From the NCBI GenBank assembly GCA_029982615.1, contig JARRBK010000002.1, positions 23,637 to 87,636 of the forward strand: a stretch of DNA of 64,000 nt, written 5' to 3'. The notes beneath the pieces were generated by a model. It was given only the letters and a program-made list of their open reading frames with translations. It made no database searches and was not told the DNA's origin. Position 1 is the first letter of the stretch. Every line of letters starts with the position of its first letter. Shown in pieces: positions 1-7,060 of this stretch. This DNA is from Tepidanaerobacteraceae bacterium. Lineage in GTDB: Bacteria > Bacillota > Thermosediminibacteria > Thermosediminibacterales > Tepidanaerobacteraceae. The translations under genes were made by a program, and so were the position numbers.

Positions 1-125
1 ACACCCTCCTTCTCATCTCGCCGAATCTTAAGGTCGGAGCTTCATGGATATAAAGCTTATTGCTCCTGTTGTTTACCTGATCCGTGCGGCAGGCAGCCCA
101 ATGGCACCACCCCTGCTATTTTAGC
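1..125 (-). promoter_or_regulatory. Structured 5' leader of a gene off the left edge (possible L21 leader)
   Basis: Read on the minus strand, this segment is GC-rich and structured, unlike the AT-rich spacers nearby. It contains a GGAGC...GCTCC stem and ends in AGAAGGAGGGTGT, a strong ribosome binding site running off the edge. The downstream gene is therefore outside the window. In many Firmicutes rplU follows rng, and rplU is preceded by an autoregulatory L21 leader. Here rng lies 4.5 kb upstream with a sporulation island between. Assignment to the L21 leader rests on this gene order, because I could not match the sequence to a remembered consensus. An SRP-like or other regulatory RNA is not excluded. 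Confidence 0.4.
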
Positions 126-142
126 ATATGAATCATTTTGTG

Positions 143-646
143 TCAACGAGGGTTTGAACCTTTTGAGGAAGTAGTCTTGGGAAAATGCCAAACCAAAGTC
201 TTTAGAGGTTCTTTTGGGCCTTTGAGGTTCTCCCCTGCTTCTCTCGAAGATTCTTTATTTTTTATTTCTTTCATGGCCTTTTTAAAATCTATTATCTTTT
301 CGTTTTCGCTTTTATAATCATCATGGCATATATTTTGTTTTTCCATTTCAAATGACTCCTTAACAGCTTCAGCTGCTATCTTCTCGCTTCCTTTATCCGC
401 TATCCCGCACTCATGTATTGGAATATCCTCTGGCTGTGAAAACTGCAATGATATGGGCTTTTGAAGGGCATCCGCTTCACTGGGTGTATCTTTTTCATTG
501 AGTGTATCTTTTGTTTTTGAATGAATGCACATATTCTTATCCAGAAATATCGAAAGCCCTATAACGTTAGTCAACAGCAGCATATATATTAGCGTAGTTC
601 TTCCGGCACTTTTCGAGTCCATCATCACATCCTGAAAACTTGTCAT
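143..646 (-). CDS. Hypothetical membrane-anchored protein, 167 aa
   Basis: I do not recognise this family. The protein has one hydrophobic segment at about residues 17-35 (TLIYMLLLTNVIGLSIFL), probably a signal anchor. The rest is a hydrophilic, lysine- and glutamate-rich tail with little predicted globular character. The ATG start is supported by AGGGGGT a few bases upstream. The gene lies between ypeB and the left-edge leader in the same direction as rng, inside a sporulation/germination island, so a spore-related envelope role is plausible but only inferred. Its leader carries a strong hairpin at 673-718. Confidence 0.6.
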   Translation of the reverse strand: MTSFQDVMMDSKSAGRTTLIYMLLLTNVIGLSIFLDKNMCIHSKTKDTLNEKDTPSEADALQKPISLQFSQPEDIPIHECGIADKGSEKIAAEAVKESFEMEKQNICHDDYKSENEKIIDFKKAMKEIKNKESSREAGENLKGPKEPLKTLVWHFPKTTSSKGSNPR

Positions 647-672
647 TGAAAGACCCCCTATATAATTTTGCC

Positions 673-718
673 GTCGGGCGGGCAGCGGTTAATGAAGGAT
701 TTACCGTTTCCCGCCGAC
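673..718 (-). promoter_or_regulatory. Long GC-rich hairpin in the leader of the 167-aa gene
   Basis: On the minus strand GTCGGCGGG pairs with CCCGCCCGAC with a single bulge, and an inner ACGGT pairs with ACCGCT, leaving a loop of about 12 nt. The hairpin ends about 27 nt before the start codon of the hypothetical gene. No T-run follows it, so it is not a plain terminator. It may be a protein- or ligand-responsive leader or an mRNA stabiliser, but no known family was recognised. Confidence 0.4.
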
Positions 719-922
719 TAAAATCTTATCTTAACTATATATATGATAAAAATGTTTTTTATGACACTCATTCTGCCAATATTAACACTATCAACACTAA
801 AAATATTATAAAAGCATCATGTAACGTATCTTGAGATAGAATCAAAGAAGACCCCTCCTTACCATATTTTATAATTAATTTTACACTTATAAAATATTCA
901 CCTATAAAAATTAAGTGCATAT
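719..922. other. AT-rich spacer without a recognisable gene
   Basis: This stretch between the leader hairpin and ypeB is very AT-rich. The plus-strand ORF at 640-834 has no convincing ribosome binding site and low-complexity content, so it was not accepted. TATAAAAT-like boxes on the minus strand could drive the 167-aa gene, but several equivalent candidates exist and none can be singled out. Confidence 0.4.
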
Positions 923-2272
923 TTACATAGTAACTGTCCCCTTATCAGTTTCAACCACTTTTAGTATCTGTTCTTCCAGCCCGTTTTCAGCATTTATATA
1001 TATTAAATATCGTTCTTCCTTCAATTCGCCGTCAACTTCATAACACAGTTTTTCCTTCAGCGCAGAATCGTGAATTAAAGCAAGCCTGATTCTTGTTACT
1101 TTTAAGTTTTTGTTTAATCTGTCTATAACTTGTTGTTTTGAAATTTTTATATTAGGATAACTTCTTTGACGGTGGAACGTTAGATAAGCTGTACTATCGA
1201 ATCCGACTACTTGACCGTTGTCCAACGCCACTTCTATCTTAACAAAGTCAGGGTACAGTAGTACTTGTTTATTTTTTGGAACAAAAGTTATGGTAATCGT
1301 TCCATCCTGAGTAAGGGAACCGGTGGCCTCCATATTATCATATCCCCTGGAACTAAGAAATGTTCTAGCTCGGTCCACTGCTTCTTTAAAACCAATTTTC
1401 TGCGCGCCGATTTGTCGAGTATTTAAATACCAGATAACGTGGCCGCCTTTTTCACTGATATCCATAACCACCTCAGGGTTATTTTCACCTTTACGTGTTA
1501 ATTCAACGCTGTAAGCCCGAATATTTCCCTTGGTTTTTCCGGCTATGCTGATATCATATTTATACTTGCCAGGGTTATCAACAAAATCTGCTGCCAAATT
1601 TATTGCCATAGTTTCTGTTATGGTTGAGCCCGTCAGGCCCATAGGTTTTACATTTTCCACATGGTCTGAAAAAGGGCCGTCATAAGTAATGGTGGGGACT
1701 TCATCCTTCAATTTCTGATCTATATTGGAAAATCTATCTGCCATAGCCTGAGGCAGTTTGTTCATTTTACCTAAAGCAAAGCCTCTGTTTTCCCATTTTA
1801 TCCTACCAGCAGCTACATCATCTTGCAGTTCCCTCAGCTTTTTACTCAAATCCTGAGAATATTTTTTAAAATCCTCTATCTTTTCCCATTCCTCAGGTGT
1901 AATTTTTTCGCCATTCACTATTTTTTTCGAAAGGCTGTATGAAAAATCCCCCAGCTGTGCAAAGAATTTCTGGCTATTCGTCATATCCCTTTGCCCCAGC
2001 GGAAGTTGAGATAGGCTTGTCCGGGCACCTTCCGCCTGGTGCCATATGGTTGTAAACGTCATTATTCGCTGGGCATCAGAGGAAGTCACCAGGCTTTTAG
2101 AAATAAGCAAATTTAAATTATTTACTTGGTCGATAAGGTCGAAAAATCCCCGCTGATATGAAGCTTCAAGGGCGTTTTCAGCCGAGTATGCTCTCTCTGA
2201 TATTGTCCAGAATCCAAAGATTATTCCTCCTGCCAGCAAAATACCGATAAGCCATAAATACGTTTTTTTCAA
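923..2272 (-). CDS. ypeB: Germination protein YpeB
   Basis: YpeB is needed for proper localisation and stability of the cortex-lytic enzyme SleB in spores. This 449-aa protein has an N-terminal transmembrane anchor (WLIGILLAGGIIFGFWTI), a helical N-terminal domain, and C-terminal PepSY-type repeats that normally inhibit or protect the partner hydrolase. The length matches the family at about 450 aa. The start is TTG, chosen because GGAGGGGATAAT precedes it directly. It lies immediately downstream of sleB in the usual sleB-ypeB order with a 15-bp gap, so the two are almost certainly co-transcribed, normally late in the forespore. Confidence 0.93.
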   Translation of the reverse strand: MKKTYLWLIGILLAGGIIFGFWTISERAYSAENALEASYQRGFFDLIDQVNNLNLLISKSLVTSSDAQRIMTFTTIWHQAEGARTSLSQLPLGQRDMTNSQKFFAQLGDFSYSLSKKIVNGEKITPEEWEKIEDFKKYSQDLSKKLRELQDDVAAGRIKWENRGFALGKMNKLPQAMADRFSNIDQKLKDEVPTITYDGPFSDHVENVKPMGLTGSTITETMAINLAADFVDNPGKYKYDISIAGKTKGNIRAYSVELTRKGENNPEVVMDISEKGGHVIWYLNTRQIGAQKIGFKEAVDRARTFLSSRGYDNMEATGSLTQDGTITITFVPKNKQVLLYPDFVKIEVALDNGQVVGFDSTAYLTFHRQRSYPNIKISKQQVIDRLNKNLKVTRIRLALIHDSALKEKLCYEVDGELKEERYLIYINAENGLEEQILKVVETDKGTVTM

Positions 2273-2287
2273 ATTATCCCCTCCAAA

Positions 2288-2776
2288 CTATTTCCCAAAT
2301 ATATGTCGGCCTATCTGCGTCATCACGCGCCTGGTCCATATCCATGGATTCACCCATTTATACGGGTTCCAGAAATAAAGGCTTCCATAAGTGGGATCCC
2401 ATCCATTTAATGCTTCCCTCGCTGCATTGAAATTGCTTCGGCTGGGATATGTGGCCCATATTTGACCGTTGCTAACGGATTCAAACGCTCCAGGCTGGAA
2501 AATTACCCCTGCTATTGTGGGAGGAAATTTTGGGTGTTTTGCCCGATTTAAAATCACCGCCGCAACCCCCACCTGACCTAAGTACGGCTCCCCTCTTGCC
2601 TCACCTGACACTAGCCTCGCTAGAAGCATATAATCACCATTCCATGAAGAAACAGCATAATCTTCTGCTCTTGCCTGAGAAGCGTTGCTAGCAATATTTT
2701 TGTCGTATACTGCAAACATACCCATTGGAATCAAAACAACTAAAAAAATCAAAACAAACTTTTGCACTTTAGTCAA
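2288..2776 (-). CDS. sleB: Spore cortex-lytic enzyme SleB (short form)
   Basis: SleB is a lytic transglycosylase-type hydrolase (Hydrolase_2 family) that degrades cortex peptidoglycan during germination. The 162-aa protein has an N-terminal hydrophobic signal or anchor and then the catalytic domain, with ARLVSGEARGEPYLGQVGVA containing the conserved acidic residue, followed by AAVILNRA. Typical Bacillus SleB proteins are near 300 aa because of an N-terminal peptidoglycan-binding domain, which is absent here. The start is TTG, with GGGTGGTG upstream. A forespore (sigma-G) promoter is expected. A weak GAATA/CATAAAC pair sits upstream, but it is too poor to call. Confidence 0.9.
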   Translation of the reverse strand: MTKVQKFVLIFLVVLIPMGMFAVYDKNIASNASQARAEDYAVSSWNGDYMLLARLVSGEARGEPYLGQVGVAAVILNRAKHPKFPPTIAGVIFQPGAFESVSNGQIWATYPSRSNFNAAREALNGWDPTYGSLYFWNPYKWVNPWIWTRRVMTQIGRHIFGK

Positions 2777-2854
2777 TTTGAAACACCACCCTTGTTTTTT
2801 TTAGTTTATGATTTTTTCAGTTCATTATTCCAGCACCATTTAATGCCCTTTATT

Positions 2855-2862
2855 CATATAAT
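2855..2862 (+). promoter_or_regulatory. Possible sporulation -10 element (CATATAAT)
   Basis: CATATAAT resembles the sigma-E -10 consensus. It lies about 30 bp upstream of the strong ribosome binding site of the first small gene of the plus-strand island. The -35 region is not clear. The call rests mainly on position and on the sporulation genes around it. Confidence 0.3.
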
Positions 2863-2894
2863 ATTTTAGAAACGCACTATAGGGAGGGGATTTT

Positions 2895-3074
2895 TTGAGC
2901 AAAAAAAATGGTAAAAAAAACCCCCAAAATAAAGCCAGGTCTAACCCCTATACACTTTTTCTTATACTAATACTCTTGATTAATTCCACTGAAAGCACTT
3001 GTATTTTTAAAAATAAAAAACTTTTTAATTCCAGGAGGGTAGAAAATGAAAATCCTGACACTGGCAGAAGATGA
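2895..3074 (+). CDS. Small hydrophobic peptide of the FLILILL family (possible)
   Basis: This ORF is too short for the supplied track. It starts at TTG, 4-5 nt after AGGGAGGGGA, and encodes about 59 aa: a lysine/asparagine-rich N terminus, a hydrophobic core PYTLFLILILLINSTEST, and a tail that runs through the ribosome binding site and start of the next gene. The core matches SLFLILILMLFSDST in the gene at 3370-3489 and the minus-strand peptides at 4283 and 4412. The overlapping tail may be non-functional or reflect translational coupling. It probably encodes a small single-pass membrane peptide in the sporangium; the function is unknown. Confidence 0.5.
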   Translation: MSKKNGKKNPQNKARSNPYTLFLILILLINSTESTCIFKNKKLFNSRRVENENPDTGRR

Positions 3075-3357
3075 TATGCAGATTTTAAAGGCTATAAAAC
3101 CTTTTTTGACCACCAAAGGCCAGGGAATTATTGATACATTCATTACTGTAATGAATATTTTTAGGCCATCAGAGCCGCAACAAAAAATAAACATCGATGC
3201 CCTCGCTGACTTTTTAACCATAATGAATGAAAGCTTTGAAAGCCAAAAACAATATACTGAAACGAACGAGACTGAAGAACAAAACGGCGCCCTGAAATCA
3301 CAAGACGTAGAAAATCTCTTGAATATCCTGGCTGACAAAAAGCTTTCCAAAGGATAA
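3046..3357 (+). CDS. Hypothetical small helical protein, 103 aa
   Basis: I do not recognise this family. The start is supported by GGAGGGTAGAAA before the ATG. The protein begins with a predicted helical domain (DDMQILKAIKPFLTTKGQGI), passes through a charged low-complexity linker, and ends with a short helix (DVENLLNILADKK). That C-terminal LLNIL helix resembles LLNILKTM in the 122-aa protein at 3865-4233, hinting at a shared module. No membrane segment or cysteine is visible. It lies between two FLILILL peptides in one short operon, which suggests a spore-related scaffold or regulatory role by context only. Confidence 0.7.
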   Translation: MKILTLAEDDMQILKAIKPFLTTKGQGIIDTFITVMNIFRPSEPQQKINIDALADFLTIMNESFESQKQYTETNETEEQNGALKSQDVENLLNILADKKLSKG

Positions 3358-3369
3358 GGAGGTGCAGAT

Positions 3370-3489
3370 ATGGGCAACAGAGCTGTATTTTCCCTTTTTC
3401 TGATACTTATTTTGATGTTATTTTCCGATAGCACTTTAACTAAAGAGGCTGACAAATTAAAAAAGGCTGAATCAGCAGATGCTTCATAA
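3370..3489 (+). CDS. Small hydrophobic peptide of the FLILILL family, 39 aa
   Basis: This gene is missing from the ORF track because of its size. ATG at 3370 follows AAGGAGGTG with ideal spacing, and the ORF ends with TAA at 3487-3489. The product is a short N terminus, one membrane-spanning core (VFSLFLILILMLFSDS) and a lysine/glutamate-rich tail. It shares its core with three other tiny ORFs in the island. An intrinsic terminator follows at once, which supports a real transcription unit. The role is unknown; sporulation-associated membrane micropeptides of similar style are known in Firmicutes. Confidence 0.7.
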   Translation: MGNRAVFSLFLILILMLFSDSTLTKEADKLKKAESADAS

Positions 3490-3494
3490 CAATT

Positions 3495-3519
3495 TTAGGG
3501 CTAAATGCCCTAATTTTTG
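3495..3519 (+). terminator. Intrinsic terminator of the first island operon
   Basis: TTAGGGC pairs with GCCCTAA around a TAAAT loop and is followed by TTTTTG. It sits 6 bp after the stop codon of the 39-aa peptide gene. Confidence 0.75.
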
Positions 3520-3570
3520 TTCATCATTCATCCATTGAAGACATATAAATAGTTACTGGAGGTGTAAAAT

Positions 3571-3864
3571 ATGTTTGGAGATATGGAAAAAATGGCTAAA
3601 ATTTTTCAGGACGAGATACTCCGTTTAAAAGAACAACTGAAAAATACTGTTTTTACAGAAAAATCTTGCGACAACCGTGTAACCGTCTCCATAAATGGTC
3701 TTGAAGAAGTAGTAAAAGTCAGCTTTAATGCTGATGAATTGCATCCTGAAATTAAGAATTATCTTGAAAGCTCAACCCTTGAAGCTACAAATAGGGCTCT
3801 TTTAAAAGTAAAAGAATATTTAAAACAGAAATTTTCCAATTACGACTTATTTGGAGGGATATAA
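3571..3864 (+). CDS. YbaB/EbfC-like nucleoid-associated protein, 97 aa
   Basis: The protein has the YbaB/EbfC layout: an N-terminal helix (MEKMAKIFQDEILRLKEQL), a central strand region (VTVSINGLEEVVKVSFNADE) and a C-terminal helix (STLEATNRALLKVKEYLKQK) corresponding to the family's ATNEAL helix. YbaB proteins are dimeric DNA-binding proteins. The usual ybaB lies between dnaX and recR, so this is probably a divergent paralog, less glycine-rich than the housekeeping form. The start has GGAGGTGTAAAAT upstream. It is followed without a gap by the 122-aa gene and forms an operon with it. A role in sporangium chromosome organisation is speculation. Confidence 0.7.
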   Translation: MFGDMEKMAKIFQDEILRLKEQLKNTVFTEKSCDNRVTVSINGLEEVVKVSFNADELHPEIKNYLESSTLEATNRALLKVKEYLKQKFSNYDLFGGI

Positions 3865-4233
3865 TTGGTTCAAAGCGACAACAACTCCAAAATCGACCTA
3901 CTGACGACAATTTTGGATGTCATCCACGGCAGACACAGCCAGAGTACAAATGAATTGGTGAGTTTATTGGCTTTAAGCAACCTGCTGGGAATAATAAGTT
4001 TTATAAATTCACAGGATATAAAATTCGATATGGGTTCTCCTTTAAAATCTGGCAATGCAGATTTGAAAGAAATGGCCATGAATCTTTTGAGTTCTATGGG
4101 CAGCGGCTCTTCCGACAAAAAAATAAATCCAACAATGCTTTTAAATATTTTGAAGACAATGTCATCAGGAGAAGGTTCCTCACCGGAAACGAAAAGTATA
4201 GAAAAAAGTGAAAATAAGCCGAAGAATAACTAA
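3865..4233 (+). CDS. Hypothetical small helical protein, 122 aa
   Basis: I do not recognise this family. The TTG start directly follows the TAA of the YbaB-like gene and uses the GGAGGG ribosome binding site at that gene's end, so the two are translationally coupled. The sequence has two amphipathic helical stretches (LLTTILDVIHG; NELVSLLALSNLLGIISFI), a serine/glycine-rich linker, a short helix (NPTMLLNILKTMSSG) and a charged disordered tail. The LLNIL helix recalls the end of the 103-aa protein in the neighbouring operon. The function is unknown; context suggests sporulation. Confidence 0.7.
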   Translation: MVQSDNNSKIDLLTTILDVIHGRHSQSTNELVSLLALSNLLGIISFINSQDIKFDMGSPLKSGNADLKEMAMNLLSSMGSGSSDKKINPTMLLNILKTMSSGEGSSPETKSIEKSENKPKNN

Positions 4234-4237
4234 TAGC

Positions 4238-4268
4238 GAAGCCGTGCTTTAGCACGGCTTCATTTTTA
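4238..4268 (+). terminator. Intrinsic terminator of the YbaB-like operon
   Basis: A perfect 10-bp stem, GAAGCCGTGC/GCACGGCTTC, with a TTTA loop is followed by ATTTTTAAA. It lies 4 bp after the 122-aa gene and also separates it from the converging micropeptide genes. Confidence 0.85.
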
Positions 4269-4282
4269 AATCATCATATTTA

Positions 4283-4366
4283 TCAATCATCAGAGAAGAA
4301 CAGGAGAATCAATATTAAAAACAATGCAAATGCCATTCTGCTATCAAACCCACCAAATCCTCCCAT
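4283..4366 (-). CDS. FLILILL micropeptide, 27 aa
   Basis: This tiny gene encodes MGGFGGFDSRMAFALFLILI followed by LLFFSDD. It is a glycine/phenylalanine-rich start, one transmembrane segment and a short acidic end. The ATG is preceded by AAAGGAGGGTTAAA, a near-perfect ribosome binding site. The upstream ORF at 4412-4492 encodes a close paralog with the identical core RMAFALFLILILLFF, and this conservation is the best evidence that both are translated. The style recalls YjcZ-type sporulation micropeptides, but membership was not verified. Confidence 0.72.
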   Translation of the reverse strand: MGGFGGFDSRMAFALFLILILLFFSDD

Positions 4367-4411
4367 TTTAACCCTCCTTTCTTTTTTAATACCACCTATA
4401 TTCATATCAAC

Positions 4412-4492
4412 TCAATTGTCTCCGAAAAACAAGAGTATAAGTATTAAGAATAGTGCAAAAGCCATTCTGCCGCCATAGAACCCATCTGCCAT
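4412..4492 (-). CDS. FLILILL micropeptide, 26 aa
   Basis: The product starts MADGFYGGRMAFALFLILIL and ends LFFGDN, with a glycine-containing head, one membrane span and a short acidic C terminus. The ATG is preceded by AAAGGAGGTTATAGATT. It is the first of a tandem pair with the 27-aa gene downstream. A CATATATT box about 34 bp upstream of the start is compatible with a mother-cell sporulation promoter. Function is unknown; a small membrane peptide of the forespore or spore envelope is the best guess. Confidence 0.72.
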   Translation of the reverse strand: MADGFYGGRMAFALFLILILLFFGDN

Positions 4493-4603
4493 AATCTATA
4501 ACCTCCTTTGTCTTTAGCCTAATATAATATATGCTTTATATATGGAGGCGGTTACTGATTACCAAACCAAAAGCCTTCTGCATTAATCAAATCAAAAAAG
4601 CAC

Positions 4604-4649
4604 AAAAAAAGTCCGGGCCCATTTTTACAAAATTTTGCCCAGACTTTTT
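4604..4649 (-). terminator. Intrinsic terminator downstream of rng
   Basis: On the minus strand AAAAAGTCTGGGC pairs with GCCCGGACTTTTT, allowing G-U pairs, and a run of T residues follows. It begins about 9 bp after the rng stop codon. It ends the long shape/division operon and separates rng from the island. Confidence 0.8.
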
Positions 4650-4657
4650 CATTATCA

Positions 4658-6355
4658 TCATATCAATCTAGCTCTCGCGTATGTCCGAAAGGTTTTATAT
4701 ATTTCGACCCGAACTTTTTCTCCCACAAGGTTTGCTCCTTCCTCCACATCAATGATGTAACCGTCGACCCGTGCAATACCGTCATTCGTATTTGAAATAT
4801 GGACCTCTTCTATAACCACATCCATAATCTGCCCTTCCCGCACTGGCATTGCCATGCTTTCAAGCTTGGCCTTGCTGCCCACGGCTTTTATTCTGATTTC
4901 TTCAGGATGAAGGCTGTCATTTCCTTTAATAAAAATATACTTTTCATATCGGCTCTCCATCTGCGAAAGGCGGTTGCCGCCGCTTCCAATTACTACTGAC
5001 GCCACTGAAGGATGGACTTCCAACAATACAGCTTCGCCCTTTCGTTCGCGAAACACCCTGACCAATTCCCTTTCCACTTTTTTTGCGACTGTATCTTCTG
5101 AAAGTATCCTTCCTCTGCCTTCACAGTACGGACAGGTTTTTTCAAGCACCTCGTCCAAGCTTTGGCGCACCTTTTTACGGGTAATCTCTACAAGGCCAAG
5201 TTGTGTCAAGCCGAGTATGTGAGCTCGTGTCCTGTCTTTCTTCAATTCTTCTTCCAGGGCGGAAAGCACCATTTTTTGATGTTCGGGTGATGTCATATCA
5301 ATAAAATCGACTATTATAATACCGCCAATGTCTCGCAACCTCAATTGCCTGGCTATTTCACGCGCTGCTTCAAGATTTGTCTTTAAAACCGTATCTTCCA
5401 GATTCACACTTCCTACGAACTTGCCTGTGTTGACATCTATTGCAGTTAATGCTTCCGTCCTGTCTATCACAATATACCCGCCACATTGAAGCCATACTTT
5501 GCGCTGCAAAGCCCTGTCAATCTTCGATTCGATATTAAAATATTCAAAAATTTCTTCCTGGCCCCTGTAAAATACGACCCTATCTTTTAATGCAGGCGAA
5601 AGCACTGACAGCATCTCTTGAACTCTTTCATACTCATATAAGCTGTTTATGTAAAACTTGCTGACTTCGGGAGTAAAGATGTCCCTTACCATTCTCGATA
5701 TTAGATTCATATCTTTATAAATAAGTTTCGGAGAAGAACACTTTTTTTGTCTTTGCAATATATCTTGCCATTGCCTCTTTAAAAAATCTATGTCGGCCTT
5801 CATCTCATCTTTTCCAATACCTTCAGCAACAGTCCTCACAATTACTCCCATACGAGCAGGCCTAATGCTTTCCGCCAAGGATTTGAGCCGGTTTCTCTCA
5901 TCATCTTTTTCTATGCGCCTCGAAATGCCAACATAGTCTACAGTGGGCATAAGCACCACATATCTACCGGGGATAGTGATATTTGTTGATACTCTCGCCC
6001 CCTTCGTGCCAATGGGTTCTTTTACAACCTGCACCAGTACATCTTGGCCAACTTTTAACATATCCTTAATAGATACTTTTTTTAAGCCTTCAATCAATTC
6101 TTCATCTTCAGGGCTCGACGGCTCAAAGTTGAAATTTATGTCGCCTGCGTATAAAAAAGCATTCTTGCCTAAGCCAATATCTATAAATGCAGCCTGCATC
6201 CCCGGCAAAACATTTGCTACTCTTCCTTTGTATATATTCCCCACGACTCGTTCATTATTGATTTTTTCCACATATATTTCTGAAAGTTCTCTCTCTTCCA
6301 GAACAGCCAGACGTATCTGGTCCCTGCTTACGTCAACAACAATCTCCCTCGACAT
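4658..6355 (-). CDS. rng: Ribonuclease E/G family endoribonuclease
   Basis: RNase G/E cleaves single-stranded A/U-rich RNA near 5' ends and takes part in rRNA maturation and mRNA decay. The 565-aa protein has an N-terminal S1 RNA-binding domain, the catalytic DNase I-like core with two metal-binding aspartates (AIDVNTGKF and IIIVDFIDM), and the zinc-link motif CPYCEGRG. It has no long C-terminal degradosome scaffold, so it is of the RNase G type. It is the last gene of the mre-min-spoIVF block. In related genomes rplU-rpmA follows; here an island intervenes. Confidence 0.95.
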   Translation of the reverse strand: MSREIVVDVSRDQIRLAVLEERELSEIYVEKINNERVVGNIYKGRVANVLPGMQAAFIDIGLGKNAFLYAGDINFNFEPSSPEDEELIEGLKKVSIKDMLKVGQDVLVQVVKEPIGTKGARVSTNITIPGRYVVLMPTVDYVGISRRIEKDDERNRLKSLAESIRPARMGVIVRTVAEGIGKDEMKADIDFLKRQWQDILQRQKKCSSPKLIYKDMNLISRMVRDIFTPEVSKFYINSLYEYERVQEMLSVLSPALKDRVVFYRGQEEIFEYFNIESKIDRALQRKVWLQCGGYIVIDRTEALTAIDVNTGKFVGSVNLEDTVLKTNLEAAREIARQLRLRDIGGIIIVDFIDMTSPEHQKMVLSALEEELKKDRTRAHILGLTQLGLVEITRKKVRQSLDEVLEKTCPYCEGRGRILSEDTVAKKVERELVRVFRERKGEAVLLEVHPSVASVVIGSGGNRLSQMESRYEKYIFIKGNDSLHPEEIRIKAVGSKAKLESMAMPVREGQIMDVVIEEVHISNTNDGIARVDGYIIDVEEGANLVGEKVRVEIYKTFRTYARARLI

Positions 6356-6388
6356 GGATGTTCAGCTCCTCAAAATGGTAAAAATTTA

Positions 6389-7060
6389 TCATAATGGAGG
6401 TGTGGAATTCCCCTCCTTTATTAAATATAATTCCTCCCTGTGGATATGTTTTACTATCAATTCCTCCGAAAGATGTATACTCAATGCCTTTATTATCATA
6501 TCGGGCGACACGCTTTCCCGCTGGCCAGCAGCTATTGTCATCTTCAATAAAATCCCGCCGCCAGTTTTTGTCATTACTTTAATATTATAAATCATGGGCG
6601 CTATATTCACTTTCTTTATCCCTTTTTTGGTAACTTTTTCCATGTTTATCTCTTTCTTATTCACCAGTTCTTTCACCGCTGCCTCTATATATTCTTTTGG
6701 ATAATCACCCGCCAGCGAAACTGCATACAATGCAGCATTTATCTCTGAAAGGGCGAATTTTCCTTCAAAATCGCTTGCTTTTAAGGCCTTCAGCCCCTCC
6801 GGCAAACAAGAATTTAAGCGTCGCAAAACCTCCTGCACCGGAATATCTTCATAAAACTCCACATCCACATATTCACTGCTGCTGGTGACCCCAACGGATA
6901 GCGCCGGAGAAAATATTAATCTTGGATGTGGAGTAAATCCTTTTGAATATGCCAGCGGAAGTTTTGCTCTCCGGAACGCCCGCTCAAATGCTCGCATCAT
7001 ATCGAGATGGGAAATATATTTTACCGGCTCAGCCTTTTCGAATTTTATTCTGAGCTTCAC
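6389..7060 (-). CDS. TIGR03936/DUF2344 radical-SAM-associated protein
   Basis: This family is always found next to or fused with the TIGR03960 radical SAM protein and is thought to assist it; the substrate is unknown. The start of the protein (KLRIKFEKAEPVKYISHLDM) is characteristic. The ORF track begins at GTG 7072, but AAGGGTGGTGG lies between that codon and GTG 7060, which gives 7060 proper spacing and the usual family start, so the product is 223 aa. The gene overlaps the end of the radical SAM gene and precedes rng, typical for Clostridia. Confidence 0.88.
   Translation of the reverse strand: MKLRIKFEKAEPVKYISHLDMMRAFERAFRRAKLPLAYSKGFTPHPRLIFSPALSVGVTSSSEYVDVEFYEDIPVQEVLRRLNSCLPEGLKALKASDFEGKFALSEINAALYAVSLAGDYPKEYIEAAVKELVNKKEINMEKVTKKGIKKVNIAPMIYNIKVMTKTGGGILLKMTIAAGQRESVSPDMIIKALSIHLSEELIVKHIHREELYLIKEGNSTPPL

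Noticed and set aside
1-140. SRP (4.5S) RNA on the plus strand
   Set aside because: GTTTACC...GCAGCC resembles the SRP core spacing, but the essential GGTCAGG and GGAA tetraloop region is missing.
640-834. 64-aa plus-strand ORF near the left end
   Set aside because: No ribosome binding site, asparagine/lysine-rich AT-biased content, and it overlaps the leader hairpin of the opposite-strand gene.
5943-6590. 215-aa plus-strand ORF across rng and the DUF2344 gene
   Set aside because: It is the reverse shadow of two conserved genes with no independent signals.
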